From: Bradyrhizobium betae
Lineage (GTDB): Bacteria; Pseudomonadota; Alphaproteobacteria; Rhizobiales; Xanthobacteraceae
DNA length: 64,000 bases
Direction of reading: 5' to 3'
Assembly: GCF_004123905.1 (NCBI RefSeq)
Contig: NZ_MZXW01000055.1
Location: forward strand, 175,797-239,796
How positions within the stretch are numbered: the stretch's first letter is position 1; each line of letters begins with the position of its first letter. Position numbers and translations under genes: made by a program. Of the stretch, positions 44,433 through 53,726 are shown in pieces. Below the pieces are notes generated by a model, which did no database searches, was not told the DNA's origin, and worked only from the letters and a program-made list of their open reading frames with translations.

Positions 44433-45584
44433 TTAAGCTCCCACCTTGCGGCCGATCTTGGTCAGCGCGTCCACCCACACCGAGAAACCGACCGCGGGGA
44501 TCGGCTCGACGGAGCCGAGCTGGGTCATCAGCCCGTCATAGCGGCCGCCGGCAACCAGCGGCTCAGCGCCGTTGCCGCGGTGATGCAGCTCGAATTCGAA
44601 GCCGGTGTAATAATCGAGGCCGCGCCCGAACGCGGTCGAGAAGCGCGTCGCCTTCACGTCGATGCCGCGAGCCGCCATGAAGCCGACCCGGCTCTCGAAC
44701 TGGTCGATGGCAGCAGCGAGGTCGAGCTTTGCGTCCTTGGTGAGGGCGCGCAAGTCGGCGATGGCGTCGTCGGGACTGCCTGCGATCGACAGGAAGCGCT
44801 TGAGCACGGCGATCGCCTCGCGCGGCAGCGCGCCGCCCTTCAGCGTCGACTGCTCAAGGAAGCGATCGGCGATTTCGGCCGTGGTGCGTCCCCCGACATT
44901 GGTGGTGCCGGCGATCGACATCAGATCGGTGACGAAGGCGAGCGCCGCCTTGCGGTCGGAGCCGGCGAGCGCAGCCAGCACGCCCTCATATTCGCTGCGG
45001 GTCGCGGTGGTCGCGGCCGCCAGCTTCTCCAGATCTTTTTCCAGGCTGATCTTGCGGTTGAAATCCTTGACCAGACGGCGGCGCCACACTGGATAGAGAT
45101 CGAGCGCATCGAGCAGCGCGTTGAACAGCGCGACGTCGCCGGTGCGGATCTCGACATCGCGGACGCCGAAGGCCGCGGTCGCCTCCAGCGCCAGCGCCAG
45201 CATCTCGGCATCGGCCGCGGCGCGGTCCTGGCGACCGAACGACTCGATGCCGGCCTGAAGAAATTCGCTGGCCTGGCCGCTGCGGTAACGAAACACCGGA
45301 CCCAAATAGCTGAACCCGGCCGGCAGGCCGGCGCGGCCCGAGGCCAGATAATCGCGCGCGACCGGAATGGTCAGGTCGGGGCGCAGGCACAGCTCTTCGC
45401 CGGACAGATCCGTCGTCAGATAGAGGCTCTTGCGGATGTCCTCACCGGAGAGGTCGAGGAACGGCTCGGCCGGTTGCAGGATCGCGGGTTCGGCCCTGAC
45501 ATAGCCCGCCTGCGCGAACGACAACAGCAGCGTATCCGCCCAGGCGGCGGAGCCGGCAGCATTTGAGGTGGCAGTCGCGGTCAT
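44433..45584 (-). CDS. hisZ: ATP phosphoribosyltransferase regulatory subunit HisZ
   Basis: A 383-residue HisRS-like protein: CLRPDLTIPVARDYLASGRAGLPAGFSYLGPVFRYRSGQASEFLQAGIESFGR corresponds to class II synthetase motifs, and the C-terminal GRGLDYYTGFEFELHHRGNGAEPLVAGGRYDGL to the HisRS histidine loop, but the anticodon domain is missing. It activates HisG and mediates histidine feedback. ATG at 45584 is used rather than a longer frame. Cotranscribed with hisG. Confidence 0.94.
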   Translation of the reverse strand: MTATATSNAAGSAAWADTLLLSFAQAGYVRAEPAILQPAEPFLDLSGEDIRKSLYLTTDLSGEELCLRPDLTIPVARDYLASGRAGLPAGFSYLGPVFRYRSGQASEFLQAGIESFGRQDRAAADAEMLALALEATAAFGVRDVEIRTGDVALFNALLDALDLYPVWRRRLVKDFNRKISLEKDLEKLAAATTATRSEYEGVLAALAGSDRKAALAFVTDLMSIAGTTNVGGRTTAEIADRFLEQSTLKGGALPREAIAVLKRFLSIAGSPDDAIADLRALTKDAKLDLAAAIDQFESRVGFMAARGIDVKATRFSTAFGRGLDYYTGFEFELHHRGNGAEPLVAGGRYDGLMTQLGSVEPIPAVGFSVWVDALTKIGRKVGA

Positions 45585-45787
45585 CTCAGGGGTCCATCGG
45601 CCCGGTAAAGCCGGGCAGGGCAAGGGCAAGGGGAGGCAAGCGAATTGGCGCAGCCCTTAGCATGGCCCGAAAGCGGTTTCGACCTCCAAAGGATCAATCG
45701 CTTAACGGCCTTGGACGTGGGGGAGCATTGACTCGGTCGTGTACCGCCCGCAGCGCGGGGAATAGGCAAGGGGTTTGGGAGAGCGGC

Positions 45788-46543
45788 CTAGCCGCTCTCG
45801 CCGCCCCAATCGCCGAGCACCGCCTGGACCAGCGCCAGCGCCGCCACCGCCGCCGTGTCGGCCCGCATGATCCGGGGGCCGAGAGCCAGCCGAAGGATTT
45901 TCGGCTGCCGCAGCAGCAGTGCCCGCTCTTCCTCGGCAAAGCCGCCTTCGGGGCCGATCAGCACGTCGATACCTTGGAGCGCCTCGTGGGCGCTTTGCAG
46001 GCTCTGAATGGGGTTTTGCACCTCTGCCGCCTCATCGCAGAAGATGAGCAGGCGGCCCGCGGCGCGCTGGCTGAGGTACCGGTCCAGCGGCACCGGCTCG
46101 GCCACCGCGGCGATGCTGAGGATTCCGCATTGCTCCGCCGCCTCCACGACATTGGCGCGCATCCGCTCGGTGTTGACCCGGGAGGCCTGGGTGAACCGGG
46201 TGAGGACCGGCTGAAGCGTCGCGGCGCCCATCTCGATGGCTTTCTGGACCATGTAGTCGAGCCGGGCATGCTTGAGCGGGGCGAAGACGTAGGTGAGGTC
46301 CGCCAGCCGGTCCTGGGGCCGGGTCTGCTGGAGGATGACGAGGCCATCCGGCCGCTTGCGGCCCTCGATCGCGGCCTGCCACTCCCCGTCGCGGCCGTTG
46401 AAGGCCAAAACCTCGGCCCCGGCGGCAAGCCGCAGCACATTGCCGAGATAATTGCTCTGGTCACGGTCGAGCGCGACCCTGGCGTCCTGGGCCAGGGGGG
46501 CATCGATAAACAGGCGGGGGGCGCGAAAATCGTGGGAGGGCAT
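45788..46543 (-). CDS. rsmE: 16S rRNA (uracil(1498)-N(3))-methyltransferase RsmE
   Basis: A 251-residue SPOUT methyltransferase: N-terminal PUA-like part (DRDQSNYLGNVLRLAAG), then KAIEMGAATLQPVLTRFTQ and the knot motifs IGPEGGFAEEE and LGPRIMRADTAAVAAL. It methylates U1498 of 16S rRNA. The upstream region and ubiA on the other strand fit the usual Bradyrhizobium order. Confidence 0.95.
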   Translation of the reverse strand: MPSHDFRAPRLFIDAPLAQDARVALDRDQSNYLGNVLRLAAGAEVLAFNGRDGEWQAAIEGRKRPDGLVILQQTRPQDRLADLTYVFAPLKHARLDYMVQKAIEMGAATLQPVLTRFTQASRVNTERMRANVVEAAEQCGILSIAAVAEPVPLDRYLSQRAAGRLLIFCDEAAEVQNPIQSLQSAHEALQGIDVLIGPEGGFAEEERALLLRQPKILRLALGPRIMRADTAAVAALALVQAVLGDWGGESG

Positions 46544-46755
46544 CGTTCAAAGGTCCGATTTGCGGCCGTTCTTAACCCAAACCGGTACTTTTGGGGGTAA
46601 ATATCACCGAATTGGTGCGTCTCCGCGCCGCGCTCTTGCCCTATTCGACGGGTTGTTAAGCGCCGGCGGGAATCGTAAAATCGCGAACACGCTGGTTGCG
46701 CTTCAAATTGGGAAGACGCCGAACCCCGTAAGCTCCTGCCGGAGAGACTATCTTG

Positions 46756-47415
46756 ATGATCCGTCATTTGATGGTTCCGATCACTGCCGCCATGGTCACC
46801 ATGGGTGCCGCGGGCGCCTATGCCCAGGGTTTCCCTGCGCCGCTGCCGGGCCAGACCTCGCCCAGTTCGGCGTTCCCGCCCGTGAACGGCTCGGCGCCGA
46901 CGGCTTCCGTCGGCACGGCGCCGCAAGGGTCCTTCCCCGTGAACGGCGCCGCGCCCATGGGCGGCGCCGGCGCTTTCAGCGCCGCTCCGCCGACGCAGGC
47001 CGGTCCCGGCGAGGAGTGCATGAAGGCGTTCGTGCCGCTGCGCGAAGAGGCCGAAAAACGCGGCAAGATGATCAAGGCCGCGAGCGATCGTCACGCCACG
47101 CCGGACGAAGCCTGCAAGCTGTTCAAGAATTACAGCCAGGCCGAATTCAAGATGATGAAATATGTCCAGGCCAATTCCGCCAAATGCGGAATTCCGCCGC
47201 AGGTCGGCGACCAGTTGCAGGCCAGCCACAAGAACACCGAGGCCACGCAGGCCAAGGTCTGCAACGTTGCGCAGCAGATGCAGCAGCAGCAGGCGCGACC
47301 GGCAGGTCCCTCGCTGAGCGAGGTGCTGGGGTCGGGCTCGGCGCCTGAGGCCAATGCCGGGAAAAAGGGCGGCAGCACCTTCGACACGCTCAACGGCAAC
47401 GTCCTCACCCGATGA
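46756..47415 (+). CDS. Exported hypothetical protein, 219 aa
   Basis: A signal peptide (cleavage near AYA-QGF) is followed by a proline/serine/alanine-rich stretch and a globular domain (about 85-190) with four cysteines (EECMKAFVPLREEAEKRG, DEACKLFKNYSQAEFKMMKYV, AKCGIPPQ, KVCNVAQQM). The last cysteine-containing helix is glutamine-rich. It overlaps ubiA by four bases. ATG 46756 or TTG 46753 could start it. Function unknown. Confidence 0.8.
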   Translation: MIRHLMVPITAAMVTMGAAGAYAQGFPAPLPGQTSPSSAFPPVNGSAPTASVGTAPQGSFPVNGAAPMGGAGAFSAAPPTQAGPGEECMKAFVPLREEAEKRGKMIKAASDRHATPDEACKLFKNYSQAEFKMMKYVQANSAKCGIPPQVGDQLQASHKNTEATQAKVCNVAQQMQQQQARPAGPSLSEVLGSGSAPEANAGKKGGSTFDTLNGNVLTR

Positions 47416-48344
47416 GCGACACATCCGCCCGCGTTGCCGATTCCACCGGCAACTGGGTCGATACGCGCGCGCCGCAATGGGCGCGGCCTTATCTGCGATT
47501 GTCGCGCTTCGATCGTCCGATCGGCTCTTGGCTGCTCCTGATGCCATGCTGGTGGTCGGCGGCGCTTGCCGCTGGCATTGCGCACGACGTCCGCCGCCTG
47601 CCGCTCACCATTGTCCTGTTCTTCATTGGCGCCTTCGCGATGCGCGGGGCGGGCTGCGCCTGGAACGACATCACCGACCGCGACCTCGACGCCAGGGTCG
47701 AGCGCACCCGCTCGCGGCCGCTGCCCGCGGGGCAAATCACCGTGACGCAGGCGCTGGCCTTCCTGGTCGCGCTGGCGCTGGTCGGCCTCGTGGTGCTGCT
47801 CCAGTTCAACCGCTTTGCCGTCGTGACCGGCATCGCCTCGCTCGTGGTCGTCGCGATTTATCCCTTCATGAAGCGCGTCACCTGGTGGCCGCAGGTCTTC
47901 CTCGGCCTCGCCTTCTCATGGGGCGCGCTGATGGGCTTTGTCGTCACCTTCGGGCGGATCGACGTCACCGCGCTGGTGCTCTATGCCGGGTCGATCGCCT
48001 GGGTGATCGGCTATGACACCATCTATGCGCATCAGGACGCCGAGGACGACGCGCTGATCGGCGTCAAGTCCACCGCGCGCCTGTTTGGCGCGCATACGCA
48101 CCAGGCGCTGATCCTGTTCTACGGCTTGGCGGTGGTGCTGATCAGCGTTGCGTTGGCGTCCAGCGACGTACGTTGGCCGGCCTGCCTCGGGCTTGCCGCT
48201 TTCGCCGCGCATCTGGCCTCGCAGATCGTGCGCTTGCGGATCGACGATCCGGAATTGTGCAAGCGCCTGTTCTATTCGAACAAATATGCGGGCTTGTTGC
48301 TGTTTGCGGGATTGCTGGTCGACGCGGTGATGCGGGCGGCGTAA
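47412..48344 (+). CDS. ubiA: 4-hydroxybenzoate polyprenyltransferase UbiA
   Basis: A 310-residue integral membrane prenyltransferase with about nine helices. Both aspartate-rich motifs are present: CAWNDITDRDLDARVERTRSRPL and DTIYAHQDAEDDALIGVKSTA. It attaches the polyprenyl tail to 4-hydroxybenzoate in ubiquinone synthesis. Its ATG overlaps the upstream exported-protein stop, so the two are coupled. Confidence 0.96.
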   Translation: MSDTSARVADSTGNWVDTRAPQWARPYLRLSRFDRPIGSWLLLMPCWWSAALAAGIAHDVRRLPLTIVLFFIGAFAMRGAGCAWNDITDRDLDARVERTRSRPLPAGQITVTQALAFLVALALVGLVVLLQFNRFAVVTGIASLVVVAIYPFMKRVTWWPQVFLGLAFSWGALMGFVVTFGRIDVTALVLYAGSIAWVIGYDTIYAHQDAEDDALIGVKSTARLFGAHTHQALILFYGLAVVLISVALASSDVRWPACLGLAAFAAHLASQIVRLRIDDPELCKRLFYSNKYAGLLLFAGLLVDAVMRAA

Positions 48345-48347
48345 TTC

Positions 48348-48436
48348 GTAGGGTGGGTTAGCGAAGCGTAACCCACCACTGTCCCTATCCACAGAAACAG
48401 AAGAGGTGGGTTACGCCTGCGGCTAACCCACCCTAC
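48348..48436. repeat. Palindromic repeat (gtagggtgggttag type)
   Basis: gtagggtgggttagcgaagcg and its near-complement ending ctaacccaccctac flank a centre that contains a second inverted pair (gtaacccacc/ggtgggttac). It lies between convergent genes. A related element with gtgggca/tgcccac wording is at 55915-56009. Confidence 0.8.
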
Positions 48437-48443
48437 GGCACCT

Positions 48444-48959
48444 TTAATTACGCGCGATGATCTCGCGCCCGCGATGAACCGAGAGCTCACGTGCGATACC
48501 GGCGCGGCGGCGCATCAAGAATTTCGGACGGCGGGCACGGATGGCGTTGCAGCGGCGGCGGCGGGCTGCGGGCTTGCGCGCACCTTCGTCGAGCTGCGGC
48601 AGCGCGAAGATCTCGCTCCAGACAGCCCAGGCCTCGGCGAGCTCGTCGCCATCGGCGCTGACCAGCAGCGGAACGGAGAGTGAGGGATCGCGGTGCACGA
48701 GCACGAGGGTCTGCGCCTCGTCGTTGCCGCGCAGCGCGACGCCGGTGAAGTCGCTGACGCGAACGTTGATCGCCATCTGCATGCCGCGGACGGCACGACG
48801 CAGCACGACGCGTTCGCGATGAAGCTCGATCTGCCTGGTGTATCCGTCGGCGCGCGGATCATGCGCATCGAAGCGGACCGGAAGGGAAAGAGGGTCGAGC
48901 CGCAGGGAGCGGCTCGACCCGGTGGGGTTGACCCCACATGTTGCAGTTTGACGCCTCAC
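48444..48959 (-). CDS. DUF6101 family protein
   Basis: A 171-residue basic protein with an opening NPTGSSRSLRLDPLSLPVRFDAHDPRADGYTRQIELHRERVVLRRAVRGMQMAINV and an arginine-rich end. This is a conserved Bradyrhizobiaceae family of unknown function, possibly PilZ-like in fold (guess). No signal peptide or membrane segment. It ends in the repeat region after ubiA. Confidence 0.75.
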   Translation of the reverse strand: MRRQTATCGVNPTGSSRSLRLDPLSLPVRFDAHDPRADGYTRQIELHRERVVLRRAVRGMQMAINVRVSDFTGVALRGNDEAQTLVLVHRDPSLSVPLLVSADGDELAEAWAVWSEIFALPQLDEGARKPAARRRRCNAIRARRPKFLMRRRAGIARELSVHRGREIIARN

Positions 48960-49068
48960 GGCTTTAGTTCTCCCCGCCAGGATTATGTTCCCGGTCGATG
49001 CGAGGACCTTAGCGCGCGCTTTCCGAAAACCGCTTAAAAAGGCTGGTTAACCCCGCGTCACCGCCGCT

Positions 49069-49115
49069 CATGATTGACAAGACCTTGGCGCGCATGATTG
49101 ACGAGACGTTGCGCA
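49069..49115. repeat. Short tandem repeat upstream of pmbA
   Basis: catgattgac(a/g)agac(c/g)ttggcgcg-type units begin at 49069 and 49093, a period of 24 bases, with about two copies. It is in the divergent region between DUF6101 and pmbA. Confidence 0.5.
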
Positions 49116-49222
49116 GGTCTCGCGAATCTGAACCTTCTGCGGGCTGAAAATGCTTGAAGTCCGCATCAATCGGGCACATCTGTGGGTTCCGGTCCCGAAC
49201 CCGCCCCAACAGGATTTCGTTT

Positions 49223-50614
49223 GTGAACCCTTCACCAAGCTCGACGCTTTCGCCAAAAGCCAAGTCCGACCTGTTCGATCAGTCCGCGCTGTCCGATCTC
49301 GCACAGCGGCTGGTGGAGGCGGCAAAGCGCGCCGGCGCGGATGCGGCCGATGCGGTCGCGGTGCGCGGCGTCTCGCAGGGCGTCGAGGTGCGTGACGGCC
49401 GTGTCGAGGAATCCGAGCGGTCCGAGGGCGACGATGTCGGCCTCCGCGTGCTGGTCGGCCGGCGCCAGGCGGTGGTCTCGACCAACGACGCCAGCGGTGA
49501 TGCCGTGACCAAGCTTGCCGAGCGCGCGGTCGCGATGGCACGCGTCGCGCCCGACGACCAATATGTCGGGCTTGCGGACCCCTCGCTGCTCGCGCGCGAC
49601 TTCCCCGATCTCGACCTGCTCGACCCCGACGTGCCCGCGACCTCGGAGCTCGAGCGCCGGGCGCTCGAAGCCGAAGCCGCCGCACTCGCGGTGAAGGGCG
49701 TGAGCAAATCCGGTGGCGCCTCGGCTTCATCAGGCATGGGCGGCATGGTGCTCGTGACCAGCACCGGTTTCCACGGTTCTTACCTGCGTTCCAGCCAAGG
49801 CATCTCGGCCACCGCCATTGTCGGCGAAGGCACCGGCATGGAGCGTGATTACGATTTCACCTCGGCGCCGCACGGTGCTGATCTGCTGTCGCCGGAAGTG
49901 GTCGGCCGGTCCGCCGGCGAGCGCACCGTGGCACGCGCCAATCCGCGCAAGGTCGAGACCTGCAAGGTGCCCGTCGTGTTCGATCCGCGCGTTGCGGGCT
50001 CGCTGGTCGGCCATGTCGTCGGCGCCATCAACGGCGCCTCGATCGCGCGCAAGACCAGCTTCCTCAAGGACAAGCTCGGCCAGCAGCTGTTCGCGAAAAA
50101 CATTCGCATCATCGACGATCCCCTGCGCAAGCGCGGCCTGCGCTCGCAGACATTTGACGCCGAAGGCGTGGCGGTGAAGAAGATCGCGCTGATCGACGAG
50201 GGCGTGCTGACGACCTGGCTGCTCGATTGCGCCACCGCGCGCGAGCTCGGCCTCACCACCACCGGTCACGCCCATCGCGGCGTCTCGTCCTCGCCGTCGC
50301 CGGGACCGTACAATCTGCACCTCGAACCGGGCATACCGACGCCGGCTGAATTGATCGCCGACATCAAGCAGGGCTTTTACGTCACCGACCTGATCGGCTC
50401 GGGCGTGAATGGCGTCACCGGCGACTACAGCCGCGGCGCCTCCGGCTTCTGGATCGAGAACGGCGAGCTCACCTATCCCGTCAGCGAAGTCACGATCGCA
50501 GGCCATCTGTTCGAGATCTTCAAGTCGATGCAGCCCGCGAACAACCTTGAGTTCCGCTACGGCGTCAATGCGCCGACGGTGCGCATCGAGGGTTTGACGC
50601 TTGGCGGACGTTGA
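49223..50614 (+). CDS. pmbA: TldD/PmbA family metalloprotease (PmbA/TldE)
   Basis: A 463-residue PmbA/TldE homologue. Typical stretches are EVRDGRVEESERSEGDDVGLRVLVGRRQA, PVVFDPRVAGSLVGHVVGAINGASIARKTSFLKDKLGQQLF and NGVTGDYSRGASGFWIENGELTYPVSEVTIAGHLFEIF. It works with TldD in degrading small peptides or maturing peptide products. The likely start is GTG 49223 after AGGA; a longer frame to 49154 is possible. First gene of a coupled operon to lpxK. Confidence 0.93.
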   Translation: MNPSPSSTLSPKAKSDLFDQSALSDLAQRLVEAAKRAGADAADAVAVRGVSQGVEVRDGRVEESERSEGDDVGLRVLVGRRQAVVSTNDASGDAVTKLAERAVAMARVAPDDQYVGLADPSLLARDFPDLDLLDPDVPATSELERRALEAEAAALAVKGVSKSGGASASSGMGGMVLVTSTGFHGSYLRSSQGISATAIVGEGTGMERDYDFTSAPHGADLLSPEVVGRSAGERTVARANPRKVETCKVPVVFDPRVAGSLVGHVVGAINGASIARKTSFLKDKLGQQLFAKNIRIIDDPLRKRGLRSQTFDAEGVAVKKIALIDEGVLTTWLLDCATARELGLTTTGHAHRGVSSSPSPGPYNLHLEPGIPTPAELIADIKQGFYVTDLIGSGVNGVTGDYSRGASGFWIENGELTYPVSEVTIAGHLFEIFKSMQPANNLEFRYGVNAPTVRIEGLTLGGR

Positions 50615-51416
50615 CGCGCACTCCCTCGAAACCATTTTGACGCGTGATGCGGCGCTGCTGAGAAACACGGTGCGGGAGGCCGGCAGCCTCGCGCAGTCGA
50701 TGTTCCGCACCGAGCTGAAGAAGTGGACCAAGGGCGCGTCCTCGCCGGTGTCGGAAGCCGACATCGCCGTCAACGATCTGCTCGAAGCGCGGCTGCGCGC
50801 CGCCACGCCCGACTATGGCTGGCTGTCGGAGGAAAGTGCCGATGATTCCACGCGGCTGTCGCGGCGGCTGACCTGGATCGTCGATCCCATCGACGGCACC
50901 CGCAATTATCTCAATGGCCATGACGAATGGTGCGTCAGCGTCGCGCTGGTCGAGGATGCCGCGCCGGTGCTGGGCGCGGTGTTCGCACCGACGACCAACG
51001 AATTCTTCTTTGCAGTCCGTGGCCAGGGCACGACGCTGAACGGCAAGGCCGTGCGGGCGGCGCCCGGCTCCGCGCTCGACTTCTCCCGGGTCGCTGGTCC
51101 GAAGCCGATGGTCGAGCGGCTCAATACCTCCGGCGGCGACATCAAGCTGCACCCGCGAATCGGTTCGCTCGCGCTCCGGCTCTGCCGGGTCGCCGATGGT
51201 GTGCTGGATGCGGCTTTTGCGGGGGGCAACAGCCATGATTGGGACCTTGCGGCCGCCGATTTGATCGTGCAGGAAGCGGATGGTAGGATGAGCGACCTCT
51301 CCGGAGATCCCATCCTCTATAACCGCCGGGAAGTGACGCACGGGGTGCTGGTGGCAGCGGGGCGCGATCGTCATGCGGGCATTGTCGCGCATTTTCGAAA
51401 CCGTCCCTTGGCCTGA
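50601..51416 (+). CDS. Inositol monophosphatase family protein
   Basis: A 271-residue sugar/inositol phosphatase: WLSEESADDS and WIVDPIDGTRNYLNGHDEWCVSVAL are the metal-binding motifs I and II, and GGNSHDWDLAAADLIVQEADG the C-terminal motif. Members include inositol phosphatase and CysQ. The start is TTG at 50601, inside the end of pmbA. The envelope-gene context hints at a sugar-phosphate or PAP substrate; not proven. Confidence 0.92.
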   Translation: MADVDAHSLETILTRDAALLRNTVREAGSLAQSMFRTELKKWTKGASSPVSEADIAVNDLLEARLRAATPDYGWLSEESADDSTRLSRRLTWIVDPIDGTRNYLNGHDEWCVSVALVEDAAPVLGAVFAPTTNEFFFAVRGQGTTLNGKAVRAAPGSALDFSRVAGPKPMVERLNTSGGDIKLHPRIGSLALRLCRVADGVLDAAFAGGNSHDWDLAAADLIVQEADGRMSDLSGDPILYNRREVTHGVLVAAGRDRHAGIVAHFRNRPLA

Positions 51417-51476
51417 GCGCCTTTGTCGTGCTTCTCGAACACTGCTTTGCCGGGCAGCCCTTTAGGAACAGAACCC

Positions 51477-51719
51477 ATGCCAGATAGTGCCCCGCAACAA
51501 CTGCTTCATCTCGTGATTGGTGGCGAGCTGCTCGATCTCGAGCACAACACCTTCAAGAACCTGGACGACGTCGAGATCGTCGGCCTCTATCCGAACTACG
51601 CATCCGCTCACGTCGCGTGGCGTGCCAAGGCGCAGAGCACGGTCGACAATGCGCAGATGCGCTATTTCATCGTCCATCTCCACCGCCTGCTCGACCCGAA
51701 TCAAGAACCGGCGCGTTGA
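51477..51719 (+). CDS. DUF4170 family protein
   Basis: An 80-residue soluble protein (LLHLVIGGELLDLEHNTFKNLDDVEIVGLYPNYASAHVAWRAKAQSTVDNAQMRYFIVHLHRLLDP). This is DUF4170, a conserved small family found in alphaproteobacteria next to lipid A genes. ATG 51477 is preceded by GGAAC. Its stop overlaps the acyltransferase start. Function unknown. Confidence 0.9.
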   Translation: MPDSAPQQLLHLVIGGELLDLEHNTFKNLDDVEIVGLYPNYASAHVAWRAKAQSTVDNAQMRYFIVHLHRLLDPNQEPAR

Positions 51720-52429
51720 AAAAACTGCTTCGCAATACGCTGCGAAGCAGCTTCGTTCAGCGTGCCGTCGGGGTCCTGGCGGCCGAATATCTGCGCTTTG
51801 TCTGGCGGACCAACAAATTCACGTTCGATCCGCCCGATGTCTATGACATCGTCGAGCCGCAGATCCCGGGGATCTTCGCCTTCTGGCACGGCCAGCACTT
51901 CCTCACCCCCTTCATCAAGAACAAGGACTCCTACAAGGCCAGGGTCCTGATCTCCCGGCACCGCGATGGCGAGTTCAACGCCATTGCCGCCGAGCGGCTC
52001 GGCATCGGCACGATCCGGGGATCCGGGGATCACGGCGGCGCCTTTCACCGCAAAGGTGGCGTCGGCGCCTTCAAGGAAATGGTGCGGACGCTGCAGGACG
52101 GTTGTAATGTCGCGCTGACCGCCGATGTCCCCAAGCGCTCGCGCGTGGCGGGCCTCGGCATCATCATGCTGGCACGAGAATCGGGGCGACCGATCATGCC
52201 TTTCGCGATGGCGACCAGCCGCTTCATCCGGCTCAAGAACTGGGACCGCACCACCATCAATCTGCCGTTCGGGCGGGGCGCATTGGTGGGCATCAAGGAA
52301 ATCAACGTGCCGCCGGATGCCGACGCTGCCATGATGGAAACGCTGCGGCAGGAGCTGGAAGACACGTTGAACGAAGCGACCCGCCGCGCCTATGCGCAGC
52401 TCGGCCGCCCGGGACCTGAAGATGTCTAA
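51716..52429 (+). CDS. Lysophospholipid acyltransferase family protein (DUF374)
   Basis: A 237-residue DUF374 acyltransferase-like protein: EPQIPGIFAFWHGQHFLTPF, LISRHRDGEFNAIAAERLGIGTIRGSGDHG and VALTADVPKRSRVAGLGIIMLARESGRPIMPFA. It has an aromatic/basic N-terminal helix likely to touch the membrane. Placement before waaA and lpxK suggests a lipid A or phospholipid acylation role. The start is TTG 51716, overlapping the DUF4170 stop. Confidence 0.9.
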   Translation: MKKLLRNTLRSSFVQRAVGVLAAEYLRFVWRTNKFTFDPPDVYDIVEPQIPGIFAFWHGQHFLTPFIKNKDSYKARVLISRHRDGEFNAIAAERLGIGTIRGSGDHGGAFHRKGGVGAFKEMVRTLQDGCNVALTADVPKRSRVAGLGIIMLARESGRPIMPFAMATSRFIRLKNWDRTTINLPFGRGALVGIKEINVPPDADAAMMETLRQELEDTLNEATRRAYAQLGRPGPEDV

Positions 52430-53726
52430 TGCGCTGCCGATGACGCTGCGGATGTACCAGCGCCTGGCCGCCGGGCTGGTGCCGCTGGCGCCTGTGCTGA
52501 TCAAGCGGCGGCTGAAGCAGGGCAAGGAAGATCCAGCGCGCGTCGGCGAGCGGCGCGGCCTGAGCCGGGACGTGCGGCCGCATGGCCCGCTAGTGTGGAT
52601 CCACGGCGCCAGCGTCGGCGAGGTGCTCGCCGCCGCCGCGCTGATCGAGCGGCTGCGCGATCTGAACCTGCGCATCCTGCTCACGTCAGGCACCGTCACC
52701 TCGGCCGCCGTGGTGGCAAAGCGCTTTCCGCCCGACGTCATCCATCAATACGTGCCGTATGATTCCCCGCGCTACGTTGCGCGTTTCCTCGACCATTGGA
52801 AGCCGTCGCTGGCGCTGTTCATCGAATCAGATCTGTGGCCGAACCTGATCCTGGCGGGCGCGGCGCGCCGGGTGCCGATGGTGCTGATCAACGGGCGGAT
52901 GTCGCCGCGTTCCTTCCCGCGCTGGCGGCGCATGTACGGCACCATCTCGGCGCTGCTGTCGCGTTTCGATATTTGTCTGGCGCAGTCGAAGACGGACGCG
53001 GAGCGCTACTCTGCGCTCGGCGGCCGCGACGTCGTCACCACGGGCAATCTCAAGCTCGACGTGCCGGCGCCGCCGGCGGACCCTGCAAAACTCGAACGGC
53101 TGATGGCGATGACGCGCGGCCGTCCGATCATCGTCGCGGCCTCGACCCATCCGGGCGAGGACGAGATGCTGGTCGCGGCGCATCGCAGCCTCGTCGGTTT
53201 CTTCCCGCAGCTTTTGACCGTGATCGTGCCGCGCCATCCGGATCGCGGCTCCCAGATCTCCGGCATGATCATGGCATCCGGCCTGAAACCCGCCTCGCGT
53301 TCGCGCGAAGAACTGCCGACGGCTGCGACCGACGTCTATGTCGCCGACACCATGGGCGAGCTCGGCCTGTTCTATCGCCTCTCGCCGATCGTGTTCATGG
53401 GCGGCTCGCTGATCCACCATGGCGGCCAGAATCCGATCGAGGCGATCAAGCTCGGCGCCGCCATCGTCCATGGTCCGCACGTTTTCAATTTCACCGATGT
53501 CTACGCGGCGCTCGACGCCAGCGGCGGCGCGCGCCAGGCCGACACGCAGGAGACACTGGTCAAGCAGCTCGGCCAGTTGCTGGCCGATCCCGCGATGCGC
53601 GACAAGATGCAGCGCGCTGGTCACGGCGTGGTCGAGGATCTCGGCGGCGCGCTCAACCGCACCATGACCGCGCTCGAGCCCTATCTGCTGCAATTGCGGA
53701 TCGAGATGGGAGCCGCCAATGCGTGA
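52422..53726 (+). CDS. waaA: 3-deoxy-D-manno-octulosonic acid transferase (Kdo transferase)
   Basis: A 434-residue GT-B enzyme. Markers: LVWIHGASVGEVLAAAALI, LLTSGTVTSAAV, FIESDLWPNLI, LINGRMSPRSF, TGNLKLDVPAPPAD, FMGGSLIHHGGQNPIEAIKLGA. It adds Kdo to lipid IV-A precursor. It overlaps the acyltransferase by 8 bases and lpxK by 8 bases, a tight operon. ATG 52422 is used. Confidence 0.95.
   Translation: MSNALPMTLRMYQRLAAGLVPLAPVLIKRRLKQGKEDPARVGERRGLSRDVRPHGPLVWIHGASVGEVLAAAALIERLRDLNLRILLTSGTVTSAAVVAKRFPPDVIHQYVPYDSPRYVARFLDHWKPSLALFIESDLWPNLILAGAARRVPMVLINGRMSPRSFPRWRRMYGTISALLSRFDICLAQSKTDAERYSALGGRDVVTTGNLKLDVPAPPADPAKLERLMAMTRGRPIIVAASTHPGEDEMLVAAHRSLVGFFPQLLTVIVPRHPDRGSQISGMIMASGLKPASRSREELPTAATDVYVADTMGELGLFYRLSPIVFMGGSLIHHGGQNPIEAIKLGAAIVHGPHVFNFTDVYAALDASGGARQADTQETLVKQLGQLLADPAMRDKMQRAGHGVVEDLGGALNRTMTALEPYLLQLRIEMGAANA

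Noticed and set aside
43446..45566. 706-codon open frame opposite hisG and hisZ
   Set aside because: Its sequence is a typical antisense shadow; both his genes are clear on the minus strand.
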